Source: Planctomycetota bacterium
GTDB taxonomy: Bacteria > Planctomycetota > Phycisphaerae > Phycisphaerales > SM1A02
Direction of reading: 5' to 3'
Assembly: GCA_027622195.1 (NCBI GenBank)
Contig: JAQBZO010000003.1
Span: 1-64,000 of the forward strand
Length of the DNA stretch: 64,000 bases
Below are positions 17,948-28,434 of this stretch, piece after piece. The position numbers were made by a program, and so were the translations under genes. The notes under the pieces were generated by a model. That model was not told where the DNA came from, did no database searches, and saw only the letters and a program-made list of their open reading frames with translations. How positions within the stretch are numbered: the first letter of the stretch is position 1; every line of letters starts with the position of its first letter.

Positions 17948-18939
17948 GTCAAGCGGGGTCTGCAGACAAGGCCGTCGAGCGCGTCGTCATCGTGGGATCA
18001 GGTCCCGCGGGTTGGACCGCGGCGATCTATGCAGCGCGCGCGAATCTGAATCCAATTGTGTACGAGGGAGTGCCGACCGCTGATCCCGCCCCCATTCTTC
18101 CCGGCGGGCAGTTGATGCTCACGACCGAAGTCGAGAACTACCCCGGTTTTCCCAAGGGTGTTACGGGACCGGAGTTGATGCAGTTGCTGCGTGAGCAGGC
18201 TGAGCGATTCGGAACTCGCATCGTTAGAGAAAACATCGACCGATGTGATTTTGGATCGCATCCATTTTCGCTTTCGACCAGCGGTGGGACGACTCTTCGC
18301 ACCCACTCGGTCATCTTGGCGATGGGCGCAACGGCGAATTGGATGGGTCAGGCGAACGAACTGCGACTCGCGACGACGGGCGGTGGAGTGAGTGCGTGCG
18401 CGGTGTGCGACGGTGCACTTCCTGTGTTCCGTGACCAACCACTCGCCGTAGTTGGTGGTGGAGACACCGCGATGGAAGAAGCGAGTTACCTCGCGAAGTT
18501 TGCCTCGCGCGTGTTTGTGATTCATCGACGCGATGCACTGCGCGCGTCGAAGTCAATGCAAGATCGCGTCCTCCGTAACTCAAAGATTGAAGTGGTCTGG
18601 AACAACCGCGTGAGCGAAGTGCTCGGCGATGCATTCATCGAGGGTGTGGAGTTGACCGACACGGTGACGGGCGCCAAGCGCGTCCTTCCAGTCAAGGGGC
18701 TCTTCATCGCGATCGGACACTCTCCTGCAACGCGATTTCTCGCAGGTTCGGGAGTGGCGCTTGATGCGGGTGGATATATCGCGCTTTCCACAAGGTCCAG
18801 TGCGACCAACATCGACGGCGTGTTTGCCGCTGGCGATGTGGCGGACTCGGTGTACAAGCAAGCGATTAGCGCAGCGGGTATGGGATGCCAAGCAGCGATC
18901 GACTGCGAACGATGGCTCGCCGCGCGCGGTGTGCATTAG
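17944..18939 (+). CDS. trxB: thioredoxin reductase
   Basis: The 331-residue FAD enzyme transfers electrons from NADPH to thioredoxin. The FAD Rossmann motif is VVIVGSGPAGWTAAIYAARA. The redox centre is CAVCDG with C152 and C155. The NADPH-binding motif is GGGDTAMEEASYLAKF followed by VFVIHRRDALRASK. The C-terminal FAD motif is GVFAAGDVADSVYKQA. The length fits bacterial low-molecular-weight TrxB. ATG 17944 overlaps the preceding stop. It converges with aspS, 29 nt away. In a cell making very cysteine-rich exported proteins its activity could matter, but that link is inference. Confidence 0.95.
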   Translation: MSQAGSADKAVERVVIVGSGPAGWTAAIYAARANLNPIVYEGVPTADPAPILPGGQLMLTTEVENYPGFPKGVTGPELMQLLREQAERFGTRIVRENIDRCDFGSHPFSLSTSGGTTLRTHSVILAMGATANWMGQANELRLATTGGGVSACAVCDGALPVFRDQPLAVVGGGDTAMEEASYLAKFASRVFVIHRRDALRASKSMQDRVLRNSKIEVVWNNRVSEVLGDAFIEGVELTDTVTGAKRVLPVKGLFIAIGHSPATRFLAGSGVALDAGGYIALSTRSSATNIDGVFAAGDVADSVYKQAISAAGMGCQAAIDCERWLAARGVH

Positions 18940-18968
18940 CCGTTCGTCAATCGTTCGAACGCGTCCGA

Positions 18969-20762
18969 TTATTTTGATGTCGCAACGGATCGCACTTGCA
19001 GTTCTTGCAACTGCGACTCATCAATCATCGATGGGGCATCAATCATCAGATCCTGACCGCTCTGCGTCTTCGGGAATGCGATGACATCGCGAATGTTGTC
19101 CGTTCCGACGATGTGCATCACAAGTCGGTCCAGTCCGAATGCCACGCCACCATGCGGAGGTGCTCCGTGGCGAAGCGCGTTGAGAAGGAATCCAAACTTC
19201 GCATCGGCTTCGTCCTTGGTCAGTCCAATGAGTGAGAAGACCTTTTCTTGCACCGACATCTGGTGAATGCGAATCGATCCTCCTGCGATTTCGCTTCCAT
19301 TGAGGACGAGGTCATACCCTGCGCTCAGGCACTCGCCTGGAGCGCGGTTGAGTTCCTCGAACTGGTCAGGATTCGGGCTTGTGAAAGGATGATGAAGGGC
19401 GACCCAACGGTTGCCGTCGGCATCCCATTCGAACATCGGGAAGTCAACGACCCAAAGAAAGTTCCATCGTCCTTCTGGAATGAGTTTGAGGTCGCGCGCC
19501 ACGCGAAGTCGAAGTTCTCCCATGACCTTCGTCGCAATTTCCCAAGTGTCTGTGGCAAAGAGAACGGTATCGCCGGGCTTGATGCCGCAGCGCGTTTCCA
19601 GTTCAGCACAAATCGGCTCGATGAACTTCGCGATGCCGGTCTCCCAACCGTTTTCTGTGCGCTTGACAACGGGAACGCCGCCCGCGCGGAAGGTGCGAAC
19701 CCACTCGCTGTAACCATCGGTCATCTTGCGCGTAAGTTTGTCTGCGCCGCCCGGTACGACGATGCACTTCACGACGCCGTTGCGACCCGATGGAGACTTC
19801 TTCGCGAGCGCTTCTTGGAACACCTTGAAGTCACACTTCGCGGCAATGTCCGAGACATCGTGGACCAAGAGGTCAAAGCGCGTGTCTGGACGATCGATGC
19901 CATACCGCTCCATCGCGTGGAGCCAAGTCATCTGCGGGATTTCTTCCACCTTGTGATGGAGCACCTCGGACCACAGATGTTGGACAAATCCCGACATCAT
20001 CGCGATGACGTCTTCACGCTCGACGAAACTCATCTCGAGGTCAATCTGACTGAACTCCGCTTGACGATCAGCACGTGGATCCTCATCGCGCAAACAGCGG
20101 CAAATCTGCATATATCGATCGCACCCCGCCACCATGAGCACCTGTTTGAACAACTGCGGACTTTGAGGAAGGGCGTACCAGGTGCCTGGATACATGCGGC
20201 TTGGAACGACGAAATCGCGCGCCCCTTCGGGAGTCGACTTGATTAGAAGAGGAGTCTCGATTTCGAGGAATCCCTTGGTCTGGAAGTAATCGCGGACAGC
20301 CTTTGTGATGCGACTGCGGGTGCGCAGGATGTACTGCATTCGTGGTCTTCGCAGGTCGATGTAGCGATATCGAAGACGAGTCTCTTCGGCGATCTTCTCG
20401 GCCTCGTAATCATCGGGAAGAATGGGAGGATTCTCAGCCCGATTGAAAATTTCAATCTCATCGACCACGATCTCGACTTCGCCAGTCGCCAGTTTTGGGT
20501 TGGGTCCACCGGTTCTGAGTCGAACCATTCCGCGAATGCCGATCACATCCTCGCGGCGAGCGGATCGTCCCAAGCGAACGACGGATTCGCTCGCGTGTTC
20601 GGAGTCGAAGACGAGTTGCGCCAAACCTTCCTTGTCTCGAAGATCAACGAAGGCGAGTCCCTTGGACTGTTCGCGGAAGGTGTTGACCCAACCACACAGC
20701 ACCACAGCTTCACCCACATGAGTCGGACGCAATTCACCACAAAAACGAGTTCGTTTGAGCAT
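18969..20762 (-). CDS. aspS: aspartyl-tRNA synthetase
   Basis: The 597-residue class II synthetase has the bacterial AspRS layout. An N-terminal OB-fold anticodon-binding domain (GWVNTFREQSKGLAFVDLRDKEG) comes first. Motif 2 is CLRDEDPRADRQAEFSQID, with the catalytic-domain start TPLLIKSTPEGARDF. An inserted GAD domain occupies the middle. Motif 3 is GVAFGLDRLVMHIVG. The sequence does not decide whether it also charges tRNA-Asn. ATG 20762 begins MLKRTRFCGEL. It is divergent from lpxB with a 68-bp gap. Confidence 0.96.
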   Translation of the reverse strand: MLKRTRFCGELRPTHVGEAVVLCGWVNTFREQSKGLAFVDLRDKEGLAQLVFDSEHASESVVRLGRSARREDVIGIRGMVRLRTGGPNPKLATGEVEIVVDEIEIFNRAENPPILPDDYEAEKIAEETRLRYRYIDLRRPRMQYILRTRSRITKAVRDYFQTKGFLEIETPLLIKSTPEGARDFVVPSRMYPGTWYALPQSPQLFKQVLMVAGCDRYMQICRCLRDEDPRADRQAEFSQIDLEMSFVEREDVIAMMSGFVQHLWSEVLHHKVEEIPQMTWLHAMERYGIDRPDTRFDLLVHDVSDIAAKCDFKVFQEALAKKSPSGRNGVVKCIVVPGGADKLTRKMTDGYSEWVRTFRAGGVPVVKRTENGWETGIAKFIEPICAELETRCGIKPGDTVLFATDTWEIATKVMGELRLRVARDLKLIPEGRWNFLWVVDFPMFEWDADGNRWVALHHPFTSPNPDQFEELNRAPGECLSAGYDLVLNGSEIAGGSIRIHQMSVQEKVFSLIGLTKDEADAKFGFLLNALRHGAPPHGGVAFGLDRLVMHIVGTDNIRDVIAFPKTQSGQDLMIDAPSMIDESQLQELQVRSVATSK

Positions 20763-20830
20763 CGGATGACCTCGAGACAGTTCTGGAAAGTGGGGGATGA
20801 TACTCAGCCAACTTCGGTAGTCTTTGCTGC

Positions 20831-21985
20831 GTGTCCAACGCGCGCGCAGGGATCCTTTTCACCGCATTCGAGCCATCGGGCGATGTGGTCGCAGCATCGG
20901 CCATCGCGGCCCTTCGACGGATCGCGCCCGAGGTGCCGGTCTTCGCGTTTGGCGGTCCTCGCATGGAGGCGGCGGGAGCCACCCTCCTTGAACCGACTGC
21001 CACCGATGGGTCGATGGCACTCGCAGCGTGGAAGAAGATTCCCGAACTTCGGCGTGCTCAGAAAAGGATGCGCGAAGTCATCGCGACGTTGCGCATTGGT
21101 GTGCATGTCCCTGTCGATTCCTCGTCGGCGAATTTCCCTCTGTGCCGCATTGCAAGGGAGCATTCTCTTCGAATCGTCCATCTCGTCGCGCCGCAACTCT
21201 GGGCCTCTCGTCCTTGGAGAGCGAAGACACTGCAGAAACTGACCGATCAAGTGCTCTGCGTCCTTCCCTTCGAGCCCGCCTGGTTTCGCGAGCGGGGAAT
21301 TCCCGCCGTCTTCATTGGACATCCTTGCGTGAATCGCTCTCTGGATGCGGCGGCCCTCGCGTTGAGTGCGAAAACACTTCCTGTTGGTGATCCACGCATC
21401 GTGCTTCTTCCTGGATCTCGACGCGCCGAAGTTCGGGCCAACTTGCCATTACTGGTCGACACTTTTGTCAATCTCGCTGGTCGATACCGCCGAGCCGTTG
21501 GTGTCATTGCCCTCGCTCGCGAAGATCTTCGAGACGCGGCCCAACGCGCGCGTGCAGACTTGCCATCGGCTATCCATACAGTCGTCGATGCGCTCGACCC
21601 TGCGCTGCATTGGGGCACGATGGCCATTGGAGTTTCTGGAACTGTTTCGCTCGACGTGGCACGGCACGGGAAGCCACTTGTGGGCGTCTACCGCATGAAT
21701 CCGATTCTCGGGATGTGCGGAAAGATGCTGCTCACGACGAAGTTTCGACTTCTGCCGAACATTCTTGCGCAGAGTGAAATCGTTCCTGAGTTTGTTCCCT
21801 ACTCGGGTGGATCAGGACACATCGCAGATGCTGCATCGGACATCTTGACGGACACGCGCGTGCAATCTCGCATTTCTGCACAACTGCGAAAAGTCGTTGA
21901 GATGTTTGGAGATCAAGACCCAGGCGAGGAAGCCGCGAAGCGCATCCTTCAAGTCGCGGGCTACCACTCTTCGATGACGACTTGA
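20831..21985 (+). CDS. lpxB: lipid-A-disaccharide synthase
   Basis: The 384-residue GT19 glycosyltransferase joins UDP-2,3-diacylglucosamine and lipid X to make the lipid A disaccharide, at the inner membrane. Features include FTAFEPSGDVVAASAIAALR at the N-terminus, FGGPRMEAAGA, the WASRPWRAKTL region, FIGHPCVNRSL, LLPGSRRAEVRANLPLL and the C-terminal GVSGTVSLDVARHGKPLVGVYRM. The start is GTG 20831 because no in-frame ATG precedes the conserved segment. It shows that the organism makes lipid A. The 3' end overlaps the convergent gene by 25 nt. Confidence 0.93.
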   Translation: MSNARAGILFTAFEPSGDVVAASAIAALRRIAPEVPVFAFGGPRMEAAGATLLEPTATDGSMALAAWKKIPELRRAQKRMREVIATLRIGVHVPVDSSSANFPLCRIAREHSLRIVHLVAPQLWASRPWRAKTLQKLTDQVLCVLPFEPAWFRERGIPAVFIGHPCVNRSLDAAALALSAKTLPVGDPRIVLLPGSRRAEVRANLPLLVDTFVNLAGRYRRAVGVIALAREDLRDAAQRARADLPSAIHTVVDALDPALHWGTMAIGVSGTVSLDVARHGKPLVGVYRMNPILGMCGKMLLTTKFRLLPNILAQSEIVPEFVPYSGGSGHIADAASDILTDTRVQSRISAQLRKVVEMFGDQDPGEEAAKRILQVAGYHSSMTT

Positions 21986-22920
21986 TGCACCTCTGCGCGT
22001 TGGCGACGTGGCGCGATCTCATTGAGCGACTCGGGCCTTTCGTCGAAGGCGACTCGGTCACAGGAATAGAGTGCTTCATACTCCCATCCCGAGAGTCCCT
22101 CGACTGTGGACATGACGAGTTCTTCAAGGTCGTCCAAACTCGCAGCGGTCACCCACACGGTGATGTACGCGCCCACGGTTGTTCGTCCTGGGCGACGAGC
22201 GACGGCAATGGCATTCCAGAGTGTCAGTCCGAGAGATCGCCCTCGTTCATCAAGGTTTTCCCCTGGATCCACATTGAGTTCGAGTGTGAATCGCTGACGA
22301 AGTTGCATGAGCACTTCATCGAGGTCGGGACATTCATCGTCATCGAGAACGAGCACTTCTCGCGGACGCATTGGTGCCGCATCCAATCGCTCGAGTCCTT
22401 CTGGCCATGTCTCAGCCACTTCACGCAGTCCGTGTCGGCGAAGCAGGGTCTGCACTTCGCGGCGCATTTCGACGGGGACGCTCATGAGCAGTCCCTTCCA
22501 AGTGTCGACAAAAACTTCGATGAATGGCTCTTCCGAATTCGCGCCCATGCCGATGTTGGCATCTTCGAGGATGAAGGGTTCATACTCATCCCATACGGCG
22601 AGGAACTCCTCGACAGGAATCGGATCGATCGCCATGAAGACATCCATCGCGCGATACGCGTCGCGTGATCCCACTTCCACAACGGGATGCACATGCTCAG
22701 GCAGCAGCGCGAACGCATCGCGCAGCAGCGGAACGAGCCGCTCGTGACTCACGACGATTTGAAATGCGTAGGTGTCTGGATCATCATCGGTGCCGAGGAC
22801 ATAATCCAAAACATATCCCTGCGAAGGTTCGGGTAAATCAATCGGCTCCACGCCAAGTGGCAGGGCGTAAGCCCCCACATGGTTGCGCGTCAGATCATCT
22901 CGAACACGAAACGGCTTCAT
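21961..22920 (-). CDS. hypothetical acidic protein
   Basis: The 319-residue protein is acidic and soluble, with no signal peptide or membrane segment. It starts at ATG 22920 (MKPFRVRDDLTRNHVGAYALP). No known motif is visible. It is the last gene of the minus-strand run that begins at rplK and follows the YkgJ-like gene after 16 nt. It overlaps the convergent lpxB by 25 nt. Function unassigned. Confidence 0.7.
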   Translation of the reverse strand: MKPFRVRDDLTRNHVGAYALPLGVEPIDLPEPSQGYVLDYVLGTDDDPDTYAFQIVVSHERLVPLLRDAFALLPEHVHPVVEVGSRDAYRAMDVFMAIDPIPVEEFLAVWDEYEPFILEDANIGMGANSEEPFIEVFVDTWKGLLMSVPVEMRREVQTLLRRHGLREVAETWPEGLERLDAAPMRPREVLVLDDDECPDLDEVLMQLRQRFTLELNVDPGENLDERGRSLGLTLWNAIAVARRPGRTTVGAYITVWVTAASLDDLEELVMSTVEGLSGWEYEALYSCDRVAFDERPESLNEIAPRRQRAEVHQVVIEEW

Positions 22921-22936
22921 GACTCAATCGTAGCCG

Positions 22937-23437
22937 TCATGGGAGCGAAGACAAAACACGATCCAACAGGTCGCGCCATTCTCCGTAGCCGTATGGAATG
23001 GCTCGCTTGTCGTGCAGGAATCGGACTGCTTCGTGCGCGCGTTCGTGCAGGACAAAAACCTCGTTCTTGACGGTGAGATCGCAGAAAAAAGCTCGACAGG
23101 GAATGGGGCGAATCGGATGGATGGAGCAGTTCCCGTTGAGCAAGAAGGGGCAGGTCCCTTGACGGCGAGACTCCAAGACCGCTGCGTGGGTCACGATCTT
23201 GGACAAGCGCGAGACCACGATCGCCGCCTCGAGTCCCGTGACATAGAGGCGGTGTCCGAACTGATCGAATCGGCAGCAGCGTCCAGAAGCAAGGCACACG
23301 GGGCGCAGCGGGCGCATCTGCTCTTCGGTCTCGAGGCGAATGGAGTCGTAGTCGGCGATGACATCGGCGTTCGCCGCAGCGCGCCACCATGCCTTTGCAT
23401 CTTCGTCGACGCCATGATTTGATGGACTCGTCACCAC
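22937..23437 (-). CDS. YkgJ-type cysteine-cluster protein (second copy)
   Basis: This 166-residue protein has eight or more cysteines arranged as in YkgJ-type putative metal-chelating domains: CLASGRCCRFDQFG near residue 48, then TCPFLLNGNCSIHPIRPIPCRAFFCD. The C-x5-CC followed by C-x6-C-x8-C-x3-C spacing suggests a zinc or iron-sulfur site. The start is GTG 23437 or the adjacent GTG 23434. It overlaps the end of the other YkgJ-like gene, so the two probably act together. Its role near rpoC is unknown. Confidence 0.8.
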   Translation of the reverse strand: MVTSPSNHGVDEDAKAWWRAAANADVIADYDSIRLETEEQMRPLRPVCLASGRCCRFDQFGHRLYVTGLEAAIVVSRLSKIVTHAAVLESRRQGTCPFLLNGNCSIHPIRPIPCRAFFCDLTVKNEVFVLHERAHEAVRFLHDKRAIPYGYGEWRDLLDRVLSSLP

Positions 23438-23904
23438 GGCTTGTCGCTATTGATGGGCAGATCCGCATCGCGTTGGATGCGAATGGACTCCACGGGAATC
23501 AGCGGCCCTTGATTCATTCCAAGGCAGGGCGTTTCACGCTTCGCGCGTTCCCAGGCAGCTTTCGACGCGAGCATGTTGGGCCAGAATGGCCAGGTGCGGC
23601 ACTGCGATGGACGAGCGTGGTACAGATCGCAGGTGGCCTTGCCCGGCACGGATCGATTCAGAAAGGTGCAGTCGTATCCGAAGGAAGTCTGTTGTTCGTT
23701 GAGTGACCGTCGTCCGTGGATCGACCTTGTGTACTTCGCTTCAAACACCTCGAGCGACAAGCCACACTGCTTCGCCATGGCGACAGCCTCGGCTGGCGTG
23801 TACCACACAGCACCCGGGTCGCCCGTGCAGCAATTGCCGCACTGCGAACAGGAGAAACGCAGTCCGTCGGCGTACCACTCAGCCGATGGCGCAGTCCGGC
23901 TCAA
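23431..23904 (-). CDS. YkgJ-type cysteine-cluster protein (first copy)
   Basis: The 157-residue protein carries the family signature CSQCGNCC near residue 19, then [32 protein letters not shown], the usual C-x-F...C-x-I/L-Y-x2-RP-x2-C-R-x-(F/Y)P pattern. The start must be TTG 23904, because the first internal ATG would delete the CxxCxxCC motif. This TTG overlaps the rpoC stop (TTGA 23904-23901), so translation is probably coupled to rpoC. Known YkgJ proteins are described as possible zinc or iron-sulfur chelators; no enzymatic role is established. Confidence 0.82.
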   Translation of the reverse strand: MSRTAPSAEWYADGLRFSCSQCGNCCTGDPGAVWYTPAEAVAMAKQCGLSLEVFEAKYTRSIHGRRSLNEQQTSFGYDCTFLNRSVPGKATCDLYHARPSQCRTWPFWPNMLASKAAWERAKRETPCLGMNQGPLIPVESIRIQRDADLPINSDKPW

Positions 23905-26900
23905 TCGCGATCCGTCGAAGGAGCCGCGGTCAGAGCACTTTCATCCGATTCATCGGTGGATGGCGGATCAATAGGCCGCAGCAAACCACTCTCTGAAATC
24001 GTTGAAACTTCTCCAGGACGCTCTGCTCCGAGTGTCTCAGCCGCTTGCTTCGCCTCAGCGATGGCGTTGGCATCGGTCTCATCAGTTCCGACTGGAACAT
24101 CGACCAAGTAGCGAATCCGCAGCTTCGCATAGGGATCGAATCCAGTACCAGCGGGGATGAGATGTCCGAGCAAGACGTTTTCCTTGAGACCGAGCAACGG
24201 ATCGACAGCACCCTTGAGCGCTGCTTCGGTGAGGACCTTGGTGGTCTCTTGGAAGCTTGCGCCCGAGAGGAAACTCTCGGATTGAAGGCTCGCCTTGGTG
24301 ATGCCAAGGAGGAGAGTCTTTCCGCGCGCAGGCTTCGCCTTGCGAGTCTTGACTCCGACCTTTCCTTCCGCCTCAGCAGCCGCATTGGCCGCCTTGATAT
24401 CAGCCTTCGAGACGATACTGCCCGCGAGGAGGTCGGTGTCGCCGCCATCTTCAATAAAGAGCCCAGCAGCAACCTTTTCATTGCAAGCGCGGAACTCAGA
24501 ACGATCGACGATGTCGCTCGGAAGCAAACCCGTATCGCCCTGATCACTGATCTTCACCTTCGCCAACATCTGACGCAGGATCACTTCAATGTGCTTGTCC
24601 GAGATCTGCTGACCTTGGGCGCGGTACACATTCTGGACTTCGCCCAACATGTACGCATAGAGCGCATCTTCACCTTGAATGGCGAGGATTTCTCCAGGGA
24701 TCAACGCACCGTCGGTGAGAGCCATGCCCGCCTCGACGCTATCGCCCGCGTGAACGGCGAGACGCTTGCCGTGTGGCGCGTAATGATCTTCGTACGGAAT
24801 GTTCTCGGAGGCGGGGTGGATGCGAATGGTCATCTTGCCACGCTTCACTTCAGGAAGAATCTCAACGCGTCCTTCGATTCTCGCCATCACAGCGGGATCT
24901 CGTGGAAGTCGCGCCTCGAAAATCTCGGTGACGCGTGGAAGACCACCCACGATATCGGCGGATCGCACAGCTTCCTTCGCCAACACAGCGAGGCGTTGAC
25001 CAGCAGCCACTGGCTTGCCATCTTCGACATCGATGCGGGCGCGAGCAGGAAGGTGATGGTGATCCATCACGGCGCCGCTCTCGTCTTCGATGCCGATACC
25101 AGGATGCTTCTCGCCGGTGTGTTCAGTCACGACGGTCTCAGCACGCGCGCCCTTTCGGACAATGCGCACCGTCACGCCGTCGATGATGTCCTTGAACCGG
25201 ACGATGCCCGACTTCTCAGCGAGGATCGGATTAACGTGTGGATCCCATTCGATCAGGACTTGGTCCTTGCGAACCTTGTCTCCATCCTTGACCGCGAGGT
25301 GTGCCGCATAGGGAACCTTGTAATTCTCAAGTTCGCGACCCTTTTCATCGAGGATCGACACTTCACCCGTCTTGCGGAGCGAGATAAACTTGCCACTCGC
25401 TCCTGCATTTGGATCCTCGACTTCGCCGCAATCCAAGATGCGGACGACGCCTGCCTTCGATGCGCGATATTCCTTTTCAGCGGTTGAGCTGAAGGCGATG
25501 CCGCCCGTGTGGAAGGTGCGCATGGTGAGCTGCGTACCAGGCTCACCGATGGACTGCGCTGCAATGATGCCGACCGCCATACCCGTTTCGACCATGCGAC
25601 CGGTGCTGAGATCCATGCCGTAACAACGGCCACAGATTCCGCGACGCGATTGACAGGTCAGCGGGCTTCGGACAGAGACCGATGGAATGCCCATCTTCTC
25701 AATGCGTTCAGCCATTTGGGACGTGATCATCTCGCCAACCGAGACAACGGTTTCGTCAGTGCGAGGATCAATGATGGTGTCGCAAGAGCATCGGCCACGG
25801 ATCATGTCCTTGAGCGCGATGTTGACTTCCTCACCCTTATAGAGCGCCTTCTTCTGCACACCGAGTTTGGCGCCGCAGTCATCCTCATTGATGACAACGG
25901 ACTGAGCGACATCGCAAAGCTTGCGCGTGAGATATCCCGAGTCAGCGGTCTTGAGGGCGGTATCGGCGAGTCCCTTACGAGTGCCGTGGGTGGACGAGAA
26001 GTACTCGAGCACACGAAGGCCTTCGCGGAAGTTCGACTTGATGGGGGTCTCGATGATTTCGCCGTTTGGCTTCGCCATGAGTCCACGCATACCCGCGAGC
26101 TGCTGCATCTGGCTCTTGTTGCCGCGAGCGCCTGAGTCCATGAACAGGAACACAGGATTGAGGTAGGGGGTTCCGACATCGTTCGAGGCAACTGCCTCGT
26201 CCTTGCCGTAAATTGGAGTCTCTGCACCGGTGCCAGAATGGCGTCGATCCTGCTTGAGTGTCTCCATCAAACTGCCGGTGAGTTCTTCACGGCACTTCGC
26301 CCACGCATCGAGCACCTGGTTGCGTCGTTCATCGTTGGTGATGTCTCCATCATCAAAGTTACGCTTCGCCTTGTCCACGCGCTTGACAGTGTCGGCGATC
26401 AACCTGTCCTTGCCTGCAGGGACGCGCAGATCGGTGATGGCGAATGAAAGTCCGCTGGTCGTGCTAGCACGGAATCCCGCTTCCTTCATCTTGTCGAGCA
26501 GGTCGATGGTCGCAGCCTTCCCGCGCCTCGCGTAGGTGTCATCGATGACGCGCGCTGCGCCCTTCTTGCCGAGGACGCAGTTATAGAACGGCATCCCATC
26601 GGGAAGAATCTCAGAGAAGAGGAGTCGACCGACGGTGGTCTCGATGCGTCCGTTGGTGGGCATCGGCACTGGAGCATCCGTCTGCAGATTCACCACTTCC
26701 TTGAATGATTCAAGGCGAACAATGATCCGCTCGTGAATGCCAATACGTCCGCAGTCGTACGCTATGGTCGCTTCGGCCACATCCTTGAATGAATTGAGTT
26801 TGATCAACTTCGAATCAAGAGGGGGCACGGTGAGGAAGTACACGCCCATGATGATGTCCTGAGACGGGCTCACGATCGGAGCACCGCTCGCGGGACTGAA

Positions 26901-28370
26901 GATGTTGTGGATCGACATCATCAACACATGCGTCTCAGCCTGTGCTTCGACAGAGAGAGGCAAATGGACAGCCATCTGGTCACCGTCGAAGTCGGCGTTG
27001 TAGCCAGCGCAGACGAGCGGATGGATCATGATCGCGTTGCCTTCGACCAACACAGGCTCAAACGCTTGGATACCCATGCGATGGAGAGTCGGCGCGCGGT
27101 TGAGCATCACGGGGTGATTCTTGATGACTTCTTCGAGGATGTCCCACACCTCGGCATCACGCCTCTCAAGCATGCGCTTCGCGCTCTTGATCGTGTCGGC
27201 GAGACCCTGCTCCTTGAGCCGACGAATGATGAACGGTTGGAAGAGCTCAAGAGCGATCTTCTTCGGAAGCCCGCACTGCCAGAACTTGAGTTCAGGTCCG
27301 ACGACGATCACCGATCGCGCCGAATAGTCGACGCGCTTGCCGAGCAGATTCTCTCGGAATCGTCCTTGTTTACCCTTGATCATGTCGGTGATCGACTTGA
27401 GTGGGCGGTTGGATGATCCGATCACGGGACGGCGGCAGCGACCGTTGTCAAACAACGCATCGACCGCCTGTTGGAGCATGCGCTTCTCGTTGCGGACAAT
27501 GACCTCGGGGGCATTGAGATCCATCAACTTCTTCAATCGATTGTTGCGATTGATGATGCGGCGGTACAGGTCGTTGAGATCGCTCGTCGCAAAGTTGCCG
27601 CTATCGAGCAGCACGAGTGGACGCAGATCAGGTGGAATCACTGGAACGACATCGAGCACCATCCACTGCGGATCATTGCTGCTTCCACGGATTTGCTCCA
27701 CGATCTTGAGTCGCTTGGAGAGATCCTTCTTTTTCTGCTGGCTCTTGGTCGTGCCGAGTTCGGTGCGAATCTCGTCTGAAAGTTCAGCGAGTGGCAAACG
27801 ATCGGGCGCAAGCAGTTCGCGCACACCCTCAGCACCCATCATCGCGGTGAAGCTATGAGCACCATACTTGGTGATGGATTCGCGGTACTCCTCTTCGGTG
27901 AGCACTTGACGGAACTTAAGTTCCGTCTGCTGTGGATCGGTGACAACCCAGTCCTGGAAGTAGATCACCTTTTCAAGATCGCTCGTCTTCATCGCAAGCA
28001 AATTGCCCAGACGGCTCGGCATTGCCTTGAAGTACCAAATGTGGACGACTGGCGCAGCCAAGTTGATGTGTCCCATGCGCGCGCGTCGGACGCGGCTATG
28101 GGTGACCTTCACTCCGCAGCGATCGCAAATGATGCCTTTGAACTTCGTGCCCTTGTACTTTCCGCAAGAGCACTCGTAGTCGCGCTCTGGTCCGAAGATG
28201 CGTTCGCAGAACAGTCCATCGCGCTCTGGGCGATAGGTGCGATAGTTGATCGTTTCAGGCTTCTTGACCTCACCGAAGCTCCACGAACGAATGTCGTTGG
28301 GGCTTGCGAGATTGATCTTGACTGATCCGTAATCATTCACACGGTCGTAGGCGCTCTCTGCGATCGTCAT
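23901..28370 (-). CDS. rpoC: RNA polymerase beta' subunit
   Basis: The 1489-residue beta' subunit contains the active-site [16 protein letters not shown] magnesium motif. The N-terminal zinc site reads [23 protein letters not shown] and the second zinc site includes [15 protein letters not shown]. The bridge-helix/trigger-loop region ([33 protein letters not shown]) is present. Length is normal for bacteria without large insertions. AAGGA precedes ATG 28370. It lies 64 nt after rpoB and its stop overlaps the first YkgJ-like gene. Confidence 0.98.
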   Translation of the reverse strand: MTIAESAYDRVNDYGSVKINLASPNDIRSWSFGEVKKPETINYRTYRPERDGLFCERIFGPERDYECSCGKYKGTKFKGIICDRCGVKVTHSRVRRARMGHINLAAPVVHIWYFKAMPSRLGNLLAMKTSDLEKVIYFQDWVVTDPQQTELKFRQVLTEEEYRESITKYGAHSFTAMMGAEGVRELLAPDRLPLAELSDEIRTELGTTKSQQKKKDLSKRLKIVEQIRGSSNDPQWMVLDVVPVIPPDLRPLVLLDSGNFATSDLNDLYRRIINRNNRLKKLMDLNAPEVIVRNEKRMLQQAVDALFDNGRCRRPVIGSSNRPLKSITDMIKGKQGRFRENLLGKRVDYSARSVIVVGPELKFWQCGLPKKIALELFQPFIIRRLKEQGLADTIKSAKRMLERRDAEVWDILEEVIKNHPVMLNRAPTLHRMGIQAFEPVLVEGNAIMIHPLVCAGYNADFDGDQMAVHLPLSVEAQAETHVLMMSIHNIFSPASGAPIVSPSQDIIMGVYFLTVPPLDSKLIKLNSFKDVAEATIAYDCGRIGIHERIIVRLESFKEVVNLQTDAPVPMPTNGRIETTVGRLLFSEILPDGMPFYNCVLGKKGAARVIDDTYARRGKAATIDLLDKMKEAGFRASTTSGLSFAITDLRVPAGKDRLIADTVKRVDKAKRNFDDGDITNDERRNQVLDAWAKCREELTGSLMETLKQDRRHSGTGAETPIYGKDEAVASNDVGTPYLNPVFLFMDSGARGNKSQMQQLAGMRGLMAKPNGEIIETPIKSNFREGLRVLEYFSSTHGTRKGLADTALKTADSGYLTRKLCDVAQSVVINEDDCGAKLGVQKKALYKGEEVNIALKDMIRGRCSCDTIIDPRTDETVVSVGEMITSQMAERIEKMGIPSVSVRSPLTCQSRRGICGRCYGMDLSTGRMVETGMAVGIIAAQSIGEPGTQLTMRTFHTGGIAFSSTAEKEYRASKAGVVRILDCGEVEDPNAGASGKFISLRKTGEVSILDEKGRELENYKVPYAAHLAVKDGDKVRKDQVLIEWDPHVNPILAEKSGIVRFKDIIDGVTVRIVRKGARAETVVTEHTGEKHPGIGIEDESGAVMDHHHLPARARIDVEDGKPVAAGQRLAVLAKEAVRSADIVGGLPRVTEIFEARLPRDPAVMARIEGRVEILPEVKRGKMTIRIHPASENIPYEDHYAPHGKRLAVHAGDSVEAGMALTDGALIPGEILAIQGEDALYAYMLGEVQNVYRAQGQQISDKHIEVILRQMLAKVKISDQGDTGLLPSDIVDRSEFRACNEKVAAGLFIEDGGDTDLLAGSIVSKADIKAANAAAEAEGKVGVKTRKAKPARGKTLLLGITKASLQSESFLSGASFQETTKVLTEAALKGAVDPLLGLKENVLLGHLIPAGTGFDPYAKLRIRYLVDVPVGTDETDANAIAEAKQAAETLGAERPGEVSTISESGLLRPIDPPSTDESDESALTAAPSTDRD

Positions 28371-28434
28371 GGGTCGTCCTTCTCAATGCTGTCGAAATTA
28401 GGGCAAAAATTCGTGTCGTTCGTGTCGTGTCAGA

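Noticed and set aside
18940-18968. Palindrome CGTTCGAACG between trxB and aspS considered as a bidirectional terminator
   Set aside because: It has no loop and no adjacent T-tract in either direction.
19248-20246. 332-codon open frame on the plus strand
   Set aside because: Antisense of aspS; no motif.
24045-25487. 480-codon open frame on the plus strand
   Set aside because: Antisense shadow of rpoC, which carries all beta' motifs on the minus strand.
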